DNA from: SHZI01 sp964391025
Lineage (GTDB): Bacteria > Pseudomonadota > Gammaproteobacteria > Steroidobacterales > GCA-2729495
Length of the DNA: 17,099 nucleotides
Assembly: GCA_964391025.1 (NCBI GenBank)
Contig: CAYMKJ010000240.1
Coordinates: forward strand, 1 to 17,099
Direction of reading: 5' to 3'
The position numbers were made by a program, and so were the translations under genes. This document shows positions 5,700-12,870 of the stretch, piece after piece. Below the pieces are notes generated by a model, which had not been told where the DNA came from, made no database searches, and saw nothing but the letters and a program-made list of their open reading frames with translations. The first letter of the stretch is position 1. The number at the start of each line of letters is the position of its first letter.

Positions 5700-6533
5700 A
5701 TGCCGGGCATGAATCGACGCGTCGTGTTTTTTCTGTCGGACCAGACCGGGGTGACCGCAGAGACGCTTGGCCGCAGCCTGTTAACTCAATTCGAAGAGCA
5801 CGATTTCGACCAGGTGACTGTGCCATTTATCGATTCTGTTGACAAGGCGGATGAGGCCGTTCGCCAGATCAACGCCGTAGCCGCTGAGACCGGTATGCGC
5901 CCGATCATCTTCAGCACGCTCGTGCATGACGACATCCGGGAGCGCTTGTCCCGGGCCAATGGCCTGTTGCTGGATTTCTTCTCCACCTTTCTCGGCCAGC
6001 TGGAGCAGGAGCTGCTGATCCGTTCGTCGCACACTGTGGGCAGGGCCCACGGCATGAAGGACCAGGGAAGTTACGACAAGCGCATAGAGGCCACCAACTT
6101 CGCGCTTAACAACGACGACGGCACCCGGACGAGCGAGTACGACCGGGCGGACGTGATCCTGCTCGGCGTGTCCCGCTCTGGAAAGACACCCACGTGCCTC
6201 TATCTGGCGCTGACCTACGGTGTGTTCGCCGCCAATTACCCGCTGTCGGAAGACGAGTTCGAGACCGGGCGCCTTCCTCGCAGTCTCGAGTCCCACCGGG
6301 ACAAGCTGTTTGGCCTCAGCATCTCGCCCGAACGTCTGCGGCAGATCCGCAGGGAGCGGCGGCCAGAGGGCCGGTACGCGTCCATCGAGCAGGTGCGCTA
6401 CGAATTGCGTGGCGCCGAGGCGCTGTTCCGTCGCTACCAGATCGGCTGGGTCGACACGACAGGCTTCTCCATCGAAGAGATTGCCAGCAAGATCCTCAGC
6501 AGAACGGGTATTGAGCGCCGGGTCCGGCCTTAG
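5700..6533 (+). CDS. ppsR: PEP synthase regulatory kinase/pyrophosphorylase (DUF299)
   Basis: PpsR is bifunctional. It uses ADP to phosphorylate the threonine beside the PpsA catalytic histidine (inactivation) and uses phosphate to remove it (reactivation). The protein begins MPGMNRRVVFFLSDQTGVTAETLG, the family start. Counting from the second Met (5709), the P-loop GVSRSGKT is at 153-160. The conserved tail reads GWVDTTGFSIEEIA. Length is 277 aa from 5700 or 274 from 5709; E. coli has 277. No clear ribosome site separates the two starts. The frame stays open upstream to 5583, inside the opposite-strand ppsA, and I discount that part. The target motif RTCHA is intact in the divergent ppsA. 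Confidence 0.95.
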   Translation: MPGMNRRVVFFLSDQTGVTAETLGRSLLTQFEEHDFDQVTVPFIDSVDKADEAVRQINAVAAETGMRPIIFSTLVHDDIRERLSRANGLLLDFFSTFLGQLEQELLIRSSHTVGRAHGMKDQGSYDKRIEATNFALNNDDGTRTSEYDRADVILLGVSRSGKTPTCLYLALTYGVFAANYPLSEDEFETGRLPRSLESHRDKLFGLSISPERLRQIRRERRPEGRYASIEQVRYELRGAEALFRRYQIGWVDTTGFSIEEIASKILSRTGIERRVRP

Positions 6534-6558
6534 ATCATGCCAGTTAGATCATGCCAGT
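6531..6558. repeat. 14-bp tandem duplication holding both stop codons
   Basis: TAGATCATGCCAGT occurs twice in perfect tandem (6531-6544 and 6545-6558). The first copy supplies the TAG of ppsR. The copy junction supplies the TAA of the convergent phosphoglucomutase (6546-6544). The two genes end ten bases apart with no hairpin terminator visible between them. Confidence 0.9.
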
Positions 6559-8190
6559 GGGCGCGGAGAGTCCGGTGTGGTGGCCGATCCGTGCGATTTG
6601 CGCGGCGAGCTGACCCAGGGGAGTGATGGCCATTGCTGTCGACTGGCTGATCGCCGCCGCTGAGGTGACGTGCTGCTCCAGGTAGACCCGCAGTGTCGCG
6701 CCGGCGGTGCCTGTCCCGGACAGACGATAGACGATCCGCCCCCCGTTACTGAAGATCAGTCGTACGCCCTGGTGGGCCGACTCGCTGGCATCCACCGGAT
6801 CCCGGTAGTGGAAATCGTCTGCAGTCTCGATGACGCCGCCCGCCGGGTTCGTGCCGCGTAACACCGGTAGCAGCGTGCGGAGTGTTGCCATGAGTTCGCT
6901 GGCCCGGCTCGCATCCTCCACGACGTAGTCCCAGCGCTGATAGTGGTGACGCCCGAACTGCTGCCAGTGCGCGCGCAGGATTTCAGGCAGGGAGCGGCCG
7001 TCCACCGCCAGCAGATTGAGCCAGAACAGGACGGCCCACAGCCCGTCCTTCTCCCGGCAATGGGCCGAACTGGTGCCGAAACTTTCCTCCCCACACAGTC
7101 CGATACGCCCGGCTTCGAGCAGGTTGCAGAAGAAGCGCCAGCCGGTGGGTGTTTCGTAGCAGGGCAGACCCTGACTGGCGGCGACCACGTCGAGGGCCCG
7201 GCTGGTGGGCATGGAGCGTGCGACGCCGGGAACGCCGTCCCGGTAGCCCGGGATCCGGGTGATGTTAGCCAGCATTACCGCAACACTGTCGCAGGGCGAC
7301 AGGAAGAGGTTCGGCCCCAGGATCATGTTACGGTCGCCATCACCATCGGAGGCGGCGAGGAGGGCGGCTGCGCCTGTGCCCCTGGACAGCGCCACGAGTT
7401 CAGCCGCGTCGATGGGGTTCGGGTCCGGGTGCATACCGCCGAAGTCTGGCAGCGGCTCGGCGTGGAGCAGGCAATCTGCCGGAGCGCCGAGCCGGTCCAC
7501 GAAGATCCGCCGGGCGTAGGGCCCTGTGACGCCATGCATGGCGTCGAAGCGCAGCTGCCGGCCACTGTCGAGCCAGCTGGCCATGCGGTCGAAATCGAAG
7601 AGAGACTCCATCAACCGGGCATAGTCCGTTACCGGGTCGATGATCTCCACGCGCAGGGTGCCGAACTCGATCAGTCCGATTTTCGAAAGGTCGATGTCCG
7701 GCAGGGCAGCCAGCCGGTAGCTGGTCAACTCCTGGCTCACGCGGAACACTTCGTCCGTGACGTGTTCCGGAGCCTGACCCCCGGTAGGGGTGTTGAACTT
7801 CAGGCCAAAGTCGCCGGCAGGGCCCCCGGGGTTGTGACTAGCCGTGAGAATGAAGCCGGCCGATGCTCGCCGCTGCCGGATCAGATGGGATGCCGCGGGC
7901 GTCGACAGCAGACCATGCTGGCCCACGATGATCTCCTGTACGCCGTTGGCCACGGCAACCGCCATCAGGCGCTGTATCGCCTCTCGATTGAAGTAGCGGC
8001 CATCACCGCCGATGACCAGTCGCGCTCCCGCTGGCAGGCGCAGCGTTGTGAAGACAGCCTGCGTAAACATCTCCAGGTAATGAACCTGGCTGAACACGCT
8101 GACTTTCTTGCGGAGTCCGGCAGTGCCGGGCCGTTGATCCATGAAAGGCGAACAGGCGATCTCAATGACGTCAAGCGTGGACACGATCAC
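6544..8190 (-). CDS. pgm: Alpha-phosphoglucomutase, PGM1-like
   Basis: Interconverts glucose 1-phosphate and glucose 6-phosphate through a phosphoserine. It is of the eukaryote-like PGM1 type: DQRPGTAGLRKKVSVF near the N-terminus, active-site loop TASHNPGG, metal loop DGDGDRN, sugar loop GEESFGTSSAHCREKDGLWA and phosphate loop RLSGTGTAGATLRVYLE. All four domain signatures are intact. Length is 548 aa from the GTG at 8190; the next GTG at 8184 has a better-spaced GGAG (nine bases). The frame stays open to a GTG at 8250, but family members begin about 15-20 residues before DQRPGTSGLRKK, so the shorter starts are preferred. It supplies glucose 1-phosphate for glycogen, trehalose or envelope sugars, fitting the neighbouring gluconeogenic pair. 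Confidence 0.93.
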   Translation of the reverse strand: MIVSTLDVIEIACSPFMDQRPGTAGLRKKVSVFSQVHYLEMFTQAVFTTLRLPAGARLVIGGDGRYFNREAIQRLMAVAVANGVQEIIVGQHGLLSTPAASHLIRQRRASAGFILTASHNPGGPAGDFGLKFNTPTGGQAPEHVTDEVFRVSQELTSYRLAALPDIDLSKIGLIEFGTLRVEIIDPVTDYARLMESLFDFDRMASWLDSGRQLRFDAMHGVTGPYARRIFVDRLGAPADCLLHAEPLPDFGGMHPDPNPIDAAELVALSRGTGAAALLAASDGDGDRNMILGPNLFLSPCDSVAVMLANITRIPGYRDGVPGVARSMPTSRALDVVAASQGLPCYETPTGWRFFCNLLEAGRIGLCGEESFGTSSAHCREKDGLWAVLFWLNLLAVDGRSLPEILRAHWQQFGRHHYQRWDYVVEDASRASELMATLRTLLPVLRGTNPAGGVIETADDFHYRDPVDASESAHQGVRLIFSNGGRIVYRLSGTGTAGATLRVYLEQHVTSAAAISQSTAMAITPLGQLAAQIARIGHHTGLSAPTGMI

Positions 8191-8259
8191 AGTCTCCGGC
8201 CGGTTTCCGTTTACTGTTGACGATGGGTCAGCAGTGTTGAAAGTGTGCACGAATCCCTG

Positions 8260-8268
8260 TGCTATAGT
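8260..8268 (+). promoter_or_regulatory. Extended -10 promoter of the DUF1249 gene
   Basis: TGCTATAGT (8260-8268) is an extended -10 (TGnTATAnT pattern) in an AT-rich patch. TTGAAA at 8237-8242 is a possible -35, but the 20-base spacing is long. Transcription should begin near 8275, practically at the ATG at 8276. Confidence 0.5.
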
Positions 8269-8275
8269 AAAAAAG

Positions 8276-8749
8276 ATGCTCGTAGACAGCTACATCGTTC
8301 CACAATGCAGAGCCGAACCGCGCAGTCTCGGCGCGCTAATGGCGCTGTATGAAGGCAACTTCATCAAGCTCACGGCGCTGGCGCCTGTGTTGATTACTCC
8401 TGAGCTGACTGAGGGCGGGAGGGGGCAGCCTGCCCTGTCCCGTGCTGCCCGCGATCTCGATCTGCATCTCTGCGTGGATGGCGTGACGCGCTATACCGTC
8501 GATCTGCGGCTGACCTATCTCTTCGAGGAGTCTGCCGGATTGTCGGCCGATCCGGATCTCCACCTGCGTCTCTACCTGGATGCCCGCATGGTGGAAGTCA
8601 TCAGCTGGGCAGTTTCGCATCTCCACGAAGTGTTGCGACAGCTGGCTGCAACGAATGTCCGGGTACTCGACCGTCGCTGGTCCCAGAACATCATGCTGGG
8701 CAAATGGCTGGACTACCTGGACGACAGGGGCCACAGCTTTCGAAAGTGA
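8276..8749 (+). CDS. DUF1249 protein (YqiB-like)
   Basis: This 157-aa protein matches DUF1249, a gammaproteobacterial family of unknown function whose E. coli member is YqiB. Family traits are LGALMALYEGNFIKLTALAP (18-37, like YqiB LCEMNFSQLRRLLP), then the strand-rich core GVTRYTVDLRLTYLFEE and PDLHLRLYLDARMVEVI. The C-terminal part has LGKWLDYL, like YqiB QFLADWLRYC. The frame is open upstream to 8141, but that part overlaps the opposite-strand phosphoglucomutase start. The ATG at 8276 directly follows an extended -10, which implies a leaderless or near-leaderless mRNA. In many genomes DUF1249 lies near cAMP phosphodiesterase and a Nudix gene; neither is here. It diverges from pgm. Confidence 0.8.
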   Translation: MLVDSYIVPQCRAEPRSLGALMALYEGNFIKLTALAPVLITPELTEGGRGQPALSRAARDLDLHLCVDGVTRYTVDLRLTYLFEESAGLSADPDLHLRLYLDARMVEVISWAVSHLHEVLRQLAATNVRVLDRRWSQNIMLGKWLDYLDDRGHSFRK

Positions 8750-8758
8750 GCTTTCGCG

Positions 8759-8774
8759 CGTGACGTGCGTCACG
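8759..8774. promoter_or_regulatory. Perfect palindrome with CRP/FNR-type half-sites
   Basis: CGTGACG-TG-CGTCACG has perfect 7-bp arms around two central bases. It contains GTGA-N6-TCAC, the core spacing of CRP-type sites. It lies 34 bases before the GTG start of the coiled-coil gene. A second inverted pair, CGAAAG and CTTTCG (8741-8756), sits just upstream across the DUF1249 stop. Confidence 0.4.
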
Positions 8775-8807
8775 GGCGATCTGGCCACGTTTCGTTAACG
8801 TCGTCCG

Positions 8808-9854
8808 GTGCTAGCCCTTGCCCAGCAATTCTTTGCCCGTCGCAAACCGGTCGATGACGACCGGCTATTGCGCCTGTTCTGGAACAGGGCGGAGCTCAAG
8901 CGGGAGTTTGCCAAGCTCCAGCGGGAACGCGAGCGGATGGTGGATCAGCTTCGTCAGCACGAAGGGGCCGTCCTGCGCGGGCAGCAGCGTCTCGATCAGC
9001 TCGAAGGTCTCCTTGCCGATCCGGAGCGTGCAGCCAATGCCGCAGTCTTCTTCCAGCTGCGCGGAATCTGGGCCTATGGACGCCGCCGACTAAGCCGGCT
9101 GGCCGTCGATCTCACGACGCGACAGCAGGAACGGGAAGGTCAGCGCGAGGCAGCGAGGTTTGAGGAGCACCGGCAGGCGGCGTTGTCCGCCATCGAGCAG
9201 CGGCTTCTGCCGCTGCAGGAACGCCGGGCCCTGCTGGAGAGCGAACTCACCGCGGTGCGTGCCCGGCACGTCGAACGCACGGGTTTCTGGAATTACTTCG
9301 CGCGTCGCCGGCTGGATGCGGAGCAGGCGGTCCTCGATGCGGCGCAGAAATCGGTCACCGGGCAGATCGCGCGCTACGAACGGGCCCGCCACGACAAGCT
9401 TAAGGAAAAAGCCGACCTGCCCGAAGACATCGGCGTGGAGGGCAAGCGGTTCGTCAATCTCTCGGTCATTGCACTGGCCCAGGAGCTGCTCCTGGCCTTC
9501 AGCGAGCATGACGTTGCCACGCAGGCGCGCGATGCATCACTCCGCCAGGTGAGCGACAACACCTACGGCACCCTCCAGGCCTGCCGGAATCTGAGCCAAC
9601 GGATTGAACGCGTCCTGCGCAACGTGGAGGCGATGGATGAACTGGCCGGTCGCGTGGGCTCGCGGGCCGAGTTTCTGCGCAAGACCGTGAGCTATATCCG
9701 GGACAGCGACACGGTGCCGGAACCGGATGCCCTGTCGTCCATTCCGGTACACCTTGTCCCGGACGACGCGCCGCGTCCTAACCCGGGTCGGGACGTGGCT
9801 GTCAACGTCCTCACTGAGGATTACTGGGAACTTTGCGCCGTTCTGCTGAACTAG
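8808..9854 (+). CDS. Coiled-coil protein of unknown function
   Basis: I do not recognise this 348-aa family. The protein is rich in Arg, Glu, Gln, Leu and Ala. Long helical, probably coiled-coil stretches run roughly over residues 25-70, 100-150 and 160-210. A marked aromatic turn, TGFWNYFARRRLDAEQ (158-173), interrupts them. A second helical part follows (ALAQELLLAFSEHDVATQARDASL, then NLSQRIERVLRNVEAMDEL). The C-terminus is Pro- and Asp-rich and ends LTEDYWELCAVLLN. No signal peptide or membrane span is visible, so it is likely cytoplasmic. The start is GTG without a clear ribosome site. It follows DUF1249 by 58 bases and may be cotranscribed, or controlled by the palindrome at 8759. Its stop overlaps that of prc by the four bases CTAG. 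Confidence 0.75.
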   Translation: MLALAQQFFARRKPVDDDRLLRLFWNRAELKREFAKLQRERERMVDQLRQHEGAVLRGQQRLDQLEGLLADPERAANAAVFFQLRGIWAYGRRRLSRLAVDLTTRQQEREGQREAARFEEHRQAALSAIEQRLLPLQERRALLESELTAVRARHVERTGFWNYFARRRLDAEQAVLDAAQKSVTGQIARYERARHDKLKEKADLPEDIGVEGKRFVNLSVIALAQELLLAFSEHDVATQARDASLRQVSDNTYGTLQACRNLSQRIERVLRNVEAMDELAGRVGSRAEFLRKTVSYIRDSDTVPEPDALSSIPVHLVPDDAPRPNPGRDVAVNVLTEDYWELCAVLLN

Positions 9855-12013
9855 TCCTTGGCTGGTGCCGCCGTGTCGTCCGACTTGGCTTGAGTGAGTA
9901 GTGCGCCGCTCGCCGAGCTGATCCGTGAGAACTCAAGAGTCATGTTTGCAGCCGTTTCCAGCAGGGGATCCGGTTGGTCCTCTGGCTTGACCTTCTCCAC
10001 TGAATCCACGGCCGTAAGGCCTCGAGCTGTCCGCCAGGTGTTCTCACGGGTGAGCTGGGCCTTGCGCTGGACCTCCCGCTCCTGCTTCCGGGCTTCCAGG
10101 TTGAGAGAGACACCCTGCTGCGCGCGCTGCTGATCCACCGCGGCGATGTCGGCCTCCAGGTAGCGCATGTCGGGATTCCCCGACAGCTCAGTGGATTCGA
10201 ACCGGGTTAGCTGCGCGATGGCCGCGTCCAGCGGCTGGGTTGCCTGGAAGCGTGTGGCGGCAATCTGATCCCAGGGCAGCGCCCGATCGCGGCTGCTCTC
10301 GCCGACTTCGCTGGAGTCGATCGCGGACGGCAGGGTGATGTCCGGAATGACGCCCTTGTGCTGCGTACTGCCGCCATTTACGCGGTAGAACTTGCCCATG
10401 GTCAGGGTCAGCTGGCCAAGACCCGGCTCCTGGGTGCTGCGCGAGTACTGGTCCAGTTCGTACAGGTTCTGGACGGTGCCCTTGCCGAAGGTCTGCTGGC
10501 CAACGATCAGGCCCCGGTGGTAATCCTGTATCGCAGCCGCGAAAATCTCCGACGCGGAGGCGCTGAAGCGATCCACGAGCACCACGAGGGGGCCGTTGTA
10601 GGCCACGGTGGGCTCCGGATCGTCCAGGACCTCGATCAGGCCGTTGGTGTGGCGCAGTTGCACCACCGGTCCCTTGTCAATAAAGAGACCCGTTAGCGCC
10701 GTCGCCTCCGTCAGATGTCCACCACCATTGCCGCGGAAATCGAGCACCAGCCCGGCAACCTTGTCCCTGCGCAACTCCCCGATCAGCCGGCGAACGTCGC
10801 GCGTGGTGCTGATATAGTCCTTGTCGCCACGATTCCGGGCGTCGAAGTCCTGGTAGAAACTGGGCACGGTAATGACGCCGATGTTGACGGACTCGCCGTT
10901 CCGCTCGATCGGAATGACACTCTTCTTTGCTGCCTGCTCCTCAAGCTTGACCTTGTCCCGGGTCAGGTCAAGGGTGGTCTCGGCCGACCCTGGCACGGCA
11001 TCGCCCGCCAGGATCTGCAGCTTTACCTTGGTGCCGCTGGGGCCGCGAATCAACTGCACCACGTCTTCCAGTTGCCAGCCGACCACATCCACCATCTCGC
11101 TGCTGTTGCCCTGGCCCACCGCCGTGATCCGGTCGTTGGGCTTCAGGCGGCCGTCGATCGCCGCGGGTCCGCCGGGGATCACGTTCATCACCTGGACGAA
11201 GTCGTCGTCCAGCTGCAGGGAAGCCCCGATGCCCTGATAGGACAGGCTCATCTGGATCTTGTATTCCTCGGACTGCCTTGGCGACAGGTAGTTGGAGTGG
11301 GGGTCGAGGGTCCGCGCAAACGAGTTCATAAAGGTCTCGAACACGTCGTCGCTGTCGAGGTCATTGATGCGATCGAGTACCCGCTGATAGCGCTTGCGAA
11401 GAACGTCGCTCGTTTCCTTCCAGTTCTTGTCAGCCAGCAGGAGGCTGAGTGCGTCGTTCTTCACGCGCCGGCGCCAGAGGTCCTGCATTTCAGCTGGTGT
11501 TACCGCCCAGGGGAGCTTTTCGCGATCGAAGACATAGTCCTCGGTCACCGTGAAGTCCGGCTCCTTGTCGAGCAGGCTCATCGCGTACTCGATATTCTGC
11601 TGGGCCCGCAGCCGATACAGGCGGAAGATGTCGAAAACCGGTTCCATGTCGCCGGACCGCAGCGAGTCATCCAGGGTGGTCCTGTAGCGGGCGAAGTAGG
11701 CGATGTCGGATTGCAGGAAGTAGTGCCGGTTGCCATCCAGGGTTTCGAGGTAGGTCTTCAGCGTGGCGTCCGACAGGGAGTCGTCGACGGTCAGACGGGA
11801 GTAGTGGGCCCGTTCCACGAAGCGCGTCACCATGCGGGCCACCTGGCGCTCTCGAGACGTGGTATCGAGAACCGCCGCCACGACCGGCACAGCCTGCTTG
11901 GCCAATACGGGCACGGTGGGCCCAAGGCCTACCGTGAGAACGGCGAGCAGCGCGATCAGGTTGGCAGATTTCCAGAAGGGGGTACGTAGGGTGTTCATGC
12001 CTGTCGACTTCAT
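9851..12013 (-). CDS. prc: Carboxy-terminal (tail-specific) protease Prc, S41A
   Basis: A periplasmic Ser/Lys protease that trims or degrades proteins from their C-termini; in E. coli it processes FtsI and controls murein hydrolases such as MepS. The 720-aa protein begins with a signal peptide (hydrophobic core about 17-38). It has an N-terminal helical domain with LDGNRHYFLQSDI and DPHSNYLSPRQSEEY. A PDZ domain follows at about 255-335 (IPGGPAAIDGRLKPNDRI), then the S41 core GLVLDFRGNGGGHLTEA and DRFSASASEIFAAAIQDY. The catalytic residues are Ser486 and Lys511 (TFGKGTVQ), with Asp497, at the same 11- and 25-residue spacing as E. coli S430/D441/K455. The C-terminal DUF3340 part is Gln/Arg-rich. 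An alternative start is Met6 (11998). Confidence 0.95.
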   Translation of the reverse strand: MKSTGMNTLRTPFWKSANLIALLAVLTVGLGPTVPVLAKQAVPVVAAVLDTTSRERQVARMVTRFVERAHYSRLTVDDSLSDATLKTYLETLDGNRHYFLQSDIAYFARYRTTLDDSLRSGDMEPVFDIFRLYRLRAQQNIEYAMSLLDKEPDFTVTEDYVFDREKLPWAVTPAEMQDLWRRRVKNDALSLLLADKNWKETSDVLRKRYQRVLDRINDLDSDDVFETFMNSFARTLDPHSNYLSPRQSEEYKIQMSLSYQGIGASLQLDDDFVQVMNVIPGGPAAIDGRLKPNDRITAVGQGNSSEMVDVVGWQLEDVVQLIRGPSGTKVKLQILAGDAVPGSAETTLDLTRDKVKLEEQAAKKSVIPIERNGESVNIGVITVPSFYQDFDARNRGDKDYISTTRDVRRLIGELRRDKVAGLVLDFRGNGGGHLTEATALTGLFIDKGPVVQLRHTNGLIEVLDDPEPTVAYNGPLVVLVDRFSASASEIFAAAIQDYHRGLIVGQQTFGKGTVQNLYELDQYSRSTQEPGLGQLTLTMGKFYRVNGGSTQHKGVIPDITLPSAIDSSEVGESSRDRALPWDQIAATRFQATQPLDAAIAQLTRFESTELSGNPDMRYLEADIAAVDQQRAQQGVSLNLEARKQEREVQRKAQLTRENTWRTARGLTAVDSVEKVKPEDQPDPLLETAANMTLEFSRISSASGALLTQAKSDDTAAPAKD

Positions 12014-12041
12014 GGGTGAGCCGCGTTAAGGGCGACGGGTC

Positions 12042-12056
12042 AGTCTAGGCTAGACT
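12042..12056. promoter_or_regulatory. 15-bp perfect palindrome between prc and the divergent gene
   Basis: AGTCTAG-G-CTAGACT is symmetric about 12049. It lies between the prc start (12013, minus) and the membrane-protein start (12095, plus). Either arm reads TAGACT, a passable -10, in its own direction. It could be an operator or a back-to-back promoter core. No clear -35 partners were found. Confidence 0.4.
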
Positions 12057-12094
12057 TGGATCCGGAATCAGGCAAACGCAAGCTCCGGAGCTGC

Positions 12095-12382
12095 ATGCAG
12101 CCTCTGACTGTCATTCTTGGCATTGTGCTCGGTAGCGTGTTCTCGGTTGCGTTTGGGCTGGGCATCGTCTGGTTGATCTTCGCTTTGCGGCAAGCAGAGG
12201 ATTCACGCTTCGCGCTGGAATTGCCCGAACTCGCCCGGGCCACGGTCCTGTTCTCGCTGGTCACTGCCTTATCGGCACTGTCCTTCGTGGGGTCCCTGCG
12301 GGCGGCAGCCTGGAGATGGTGGCCGACACTCGGGTTGATTCTTGGGCTCGCGGGCATCGGTCTTTATTATTGGCCGGCTTGA
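12095..12382 (+). CDS. Small membrane protein, three predicted spans
   Basis: This 95-aa protein is not recognised. It has three hydrophobic stretches: PLTVILGIVLGSVFSVAFGL, then ATVLFSLVTALSALSFVGSL, and PTLGLILGLAGIGLYYWPA at the very C-terminus. A charged linker (RQAEDSRFALELPELAR) joins the first two. The ATG at 12095 is preceded by GGAG four bases upstream. A TTG at 12056 would add 13 polar residues and is less likely. It is transcribed away from prc from a shared 81-base gap. Its stop lies inside a 15-bp tandem duplication. Confidence 0.65.
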   Translation: MQPLTVILGIVLGSVFSVAFGLGIVWLIFALRQAEDSRFALELPELARATVLFSLVTALSALSFVGSLRAAAWRWWPTLGLILGLAGIGLYYWPA

Positions 12383-12400
12383 TCCTGGCCGGCTTGATCC
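12371..12400. repeat. 15-bp tandem duplication across a stop codon
   Basis: TGGCCGGCTTGATCC occurs twice in perfect tandem (12371-12385, 12386-12400), followed by a partial third TGGC. The first copy encodes the last residues and TGA of the membrane protein, so the second is 3' untranslated. Confidence 0.9.
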
Positions 12401-12534
12401 TGGCGGGCCTTCTATGACCCCTACTGGGCCGGACCCTACGTGCCGGACTATACGAGAGCGCAGTCCCTGACGGCCCGGAAGCTAACATAAAGGTGCAAAT
12501 TCAGAGTTCAATGCATCGACCAAGTTAAGGAAAA

Positions 12535-12870
12535 TCAGTCCTCGTCCGGGGCGGTTTCGCGCCGCCGTCCGACCCGGATAATGAGGTACCAGACCGTGGC
12601 GACCAGCGCCGGAGTCAGCAGCAGCCACCAGGCCAGCAGGTCGCCACGGCCCGCGGCAGCGTAGATGCTGCCGAGGTAGTCGCTGAGCCCCAGCTTCCCC
12701 TCGTAGGTGCCAATCAGGCGCTTGCCGGCCATGTAGCCGGCTATCGGCAGCAGCAGGCCGCCGGCCAGGGCCAGGCCCAGGATGGCGAGCAACGGGGTCA
12801 GGACGGCGACGATGCCCGTGCGGGGCTGCTCTGTCCAGGCCCGGTGCCGCGCGGGACCGGCGGGCCTCAG
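12535..12870 (-). CDS. Small two-span membrane protein, probable CTG start
   Basis: Family not recognised. From the CTG at 12870 it is 111 aa: a basic, Pro-rich head (LRPAGPARHRAWTEQPR), a long hydrophobic helix (TGIVAVLTPLLAILGLALAG and LLLPIAGY), a loop with KRLIGTYEGKLGLSDYLGS, a second span (LLAWWLLLTPALVATVWYLI) and a basic/acidic tail. No ATG or GTG exists in this frame before the first span. The nearest ordinary start, TTG at 12792, would cut that span. The CTG overlaps the stop of the preceding lipoprotein (CTGA, 12870-12867) and lies seven bases after GGAGG (12882-12878), a strong ribosome site. It is the last gene of the minus-strand operon starting with the metal exporter. Confidence 0.6.
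   Translation of the reverse strand: MRPAGPARHRAWTEQPRTGIVAVLTPLLAILGLALAGGLLLPIAGYMAGKRLIGTYEGKLGLSDYLGSIYAAAGRGDLLAWWLLLTPALVATVWYLIIRVGRRRETAPDED

Noticed and set aside
5707..5718. Cra/FruR-like sequence (CATGAATCGACG) at the ppsR start
   Set aside because: Only a half-site match, and it is explained by the conserved start codons of ppsR.
6943..8220. 425-codon open frame on the plus strand opposite phosphoglucomutase
   Set aside because: It mirrors a well-conserved enzyme on the other strand. Long antisense frames are expected in GC-rich genes, and the translation has no family character.
8141..8275. N-terminal extension of the DUF1249 protein
   Set aside because: It crosses the phosphoglucomutase start and the extended -10, and the family starts later.
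10715..11989. 424-codon open frame on the plus strand opposite prc
   Set aside because: Same reason: an antisense shadow of a clear protease, rich in His, Val and Gly without domain motifs.
12398..12490. Short reading FYDPYWAGPYVPDYTRAQSL after the small membrane protein
   Set aside because: About 30 codons with no start, closed upstream by a stop in the tandem duplication. Possibly debris, but no family can be named.
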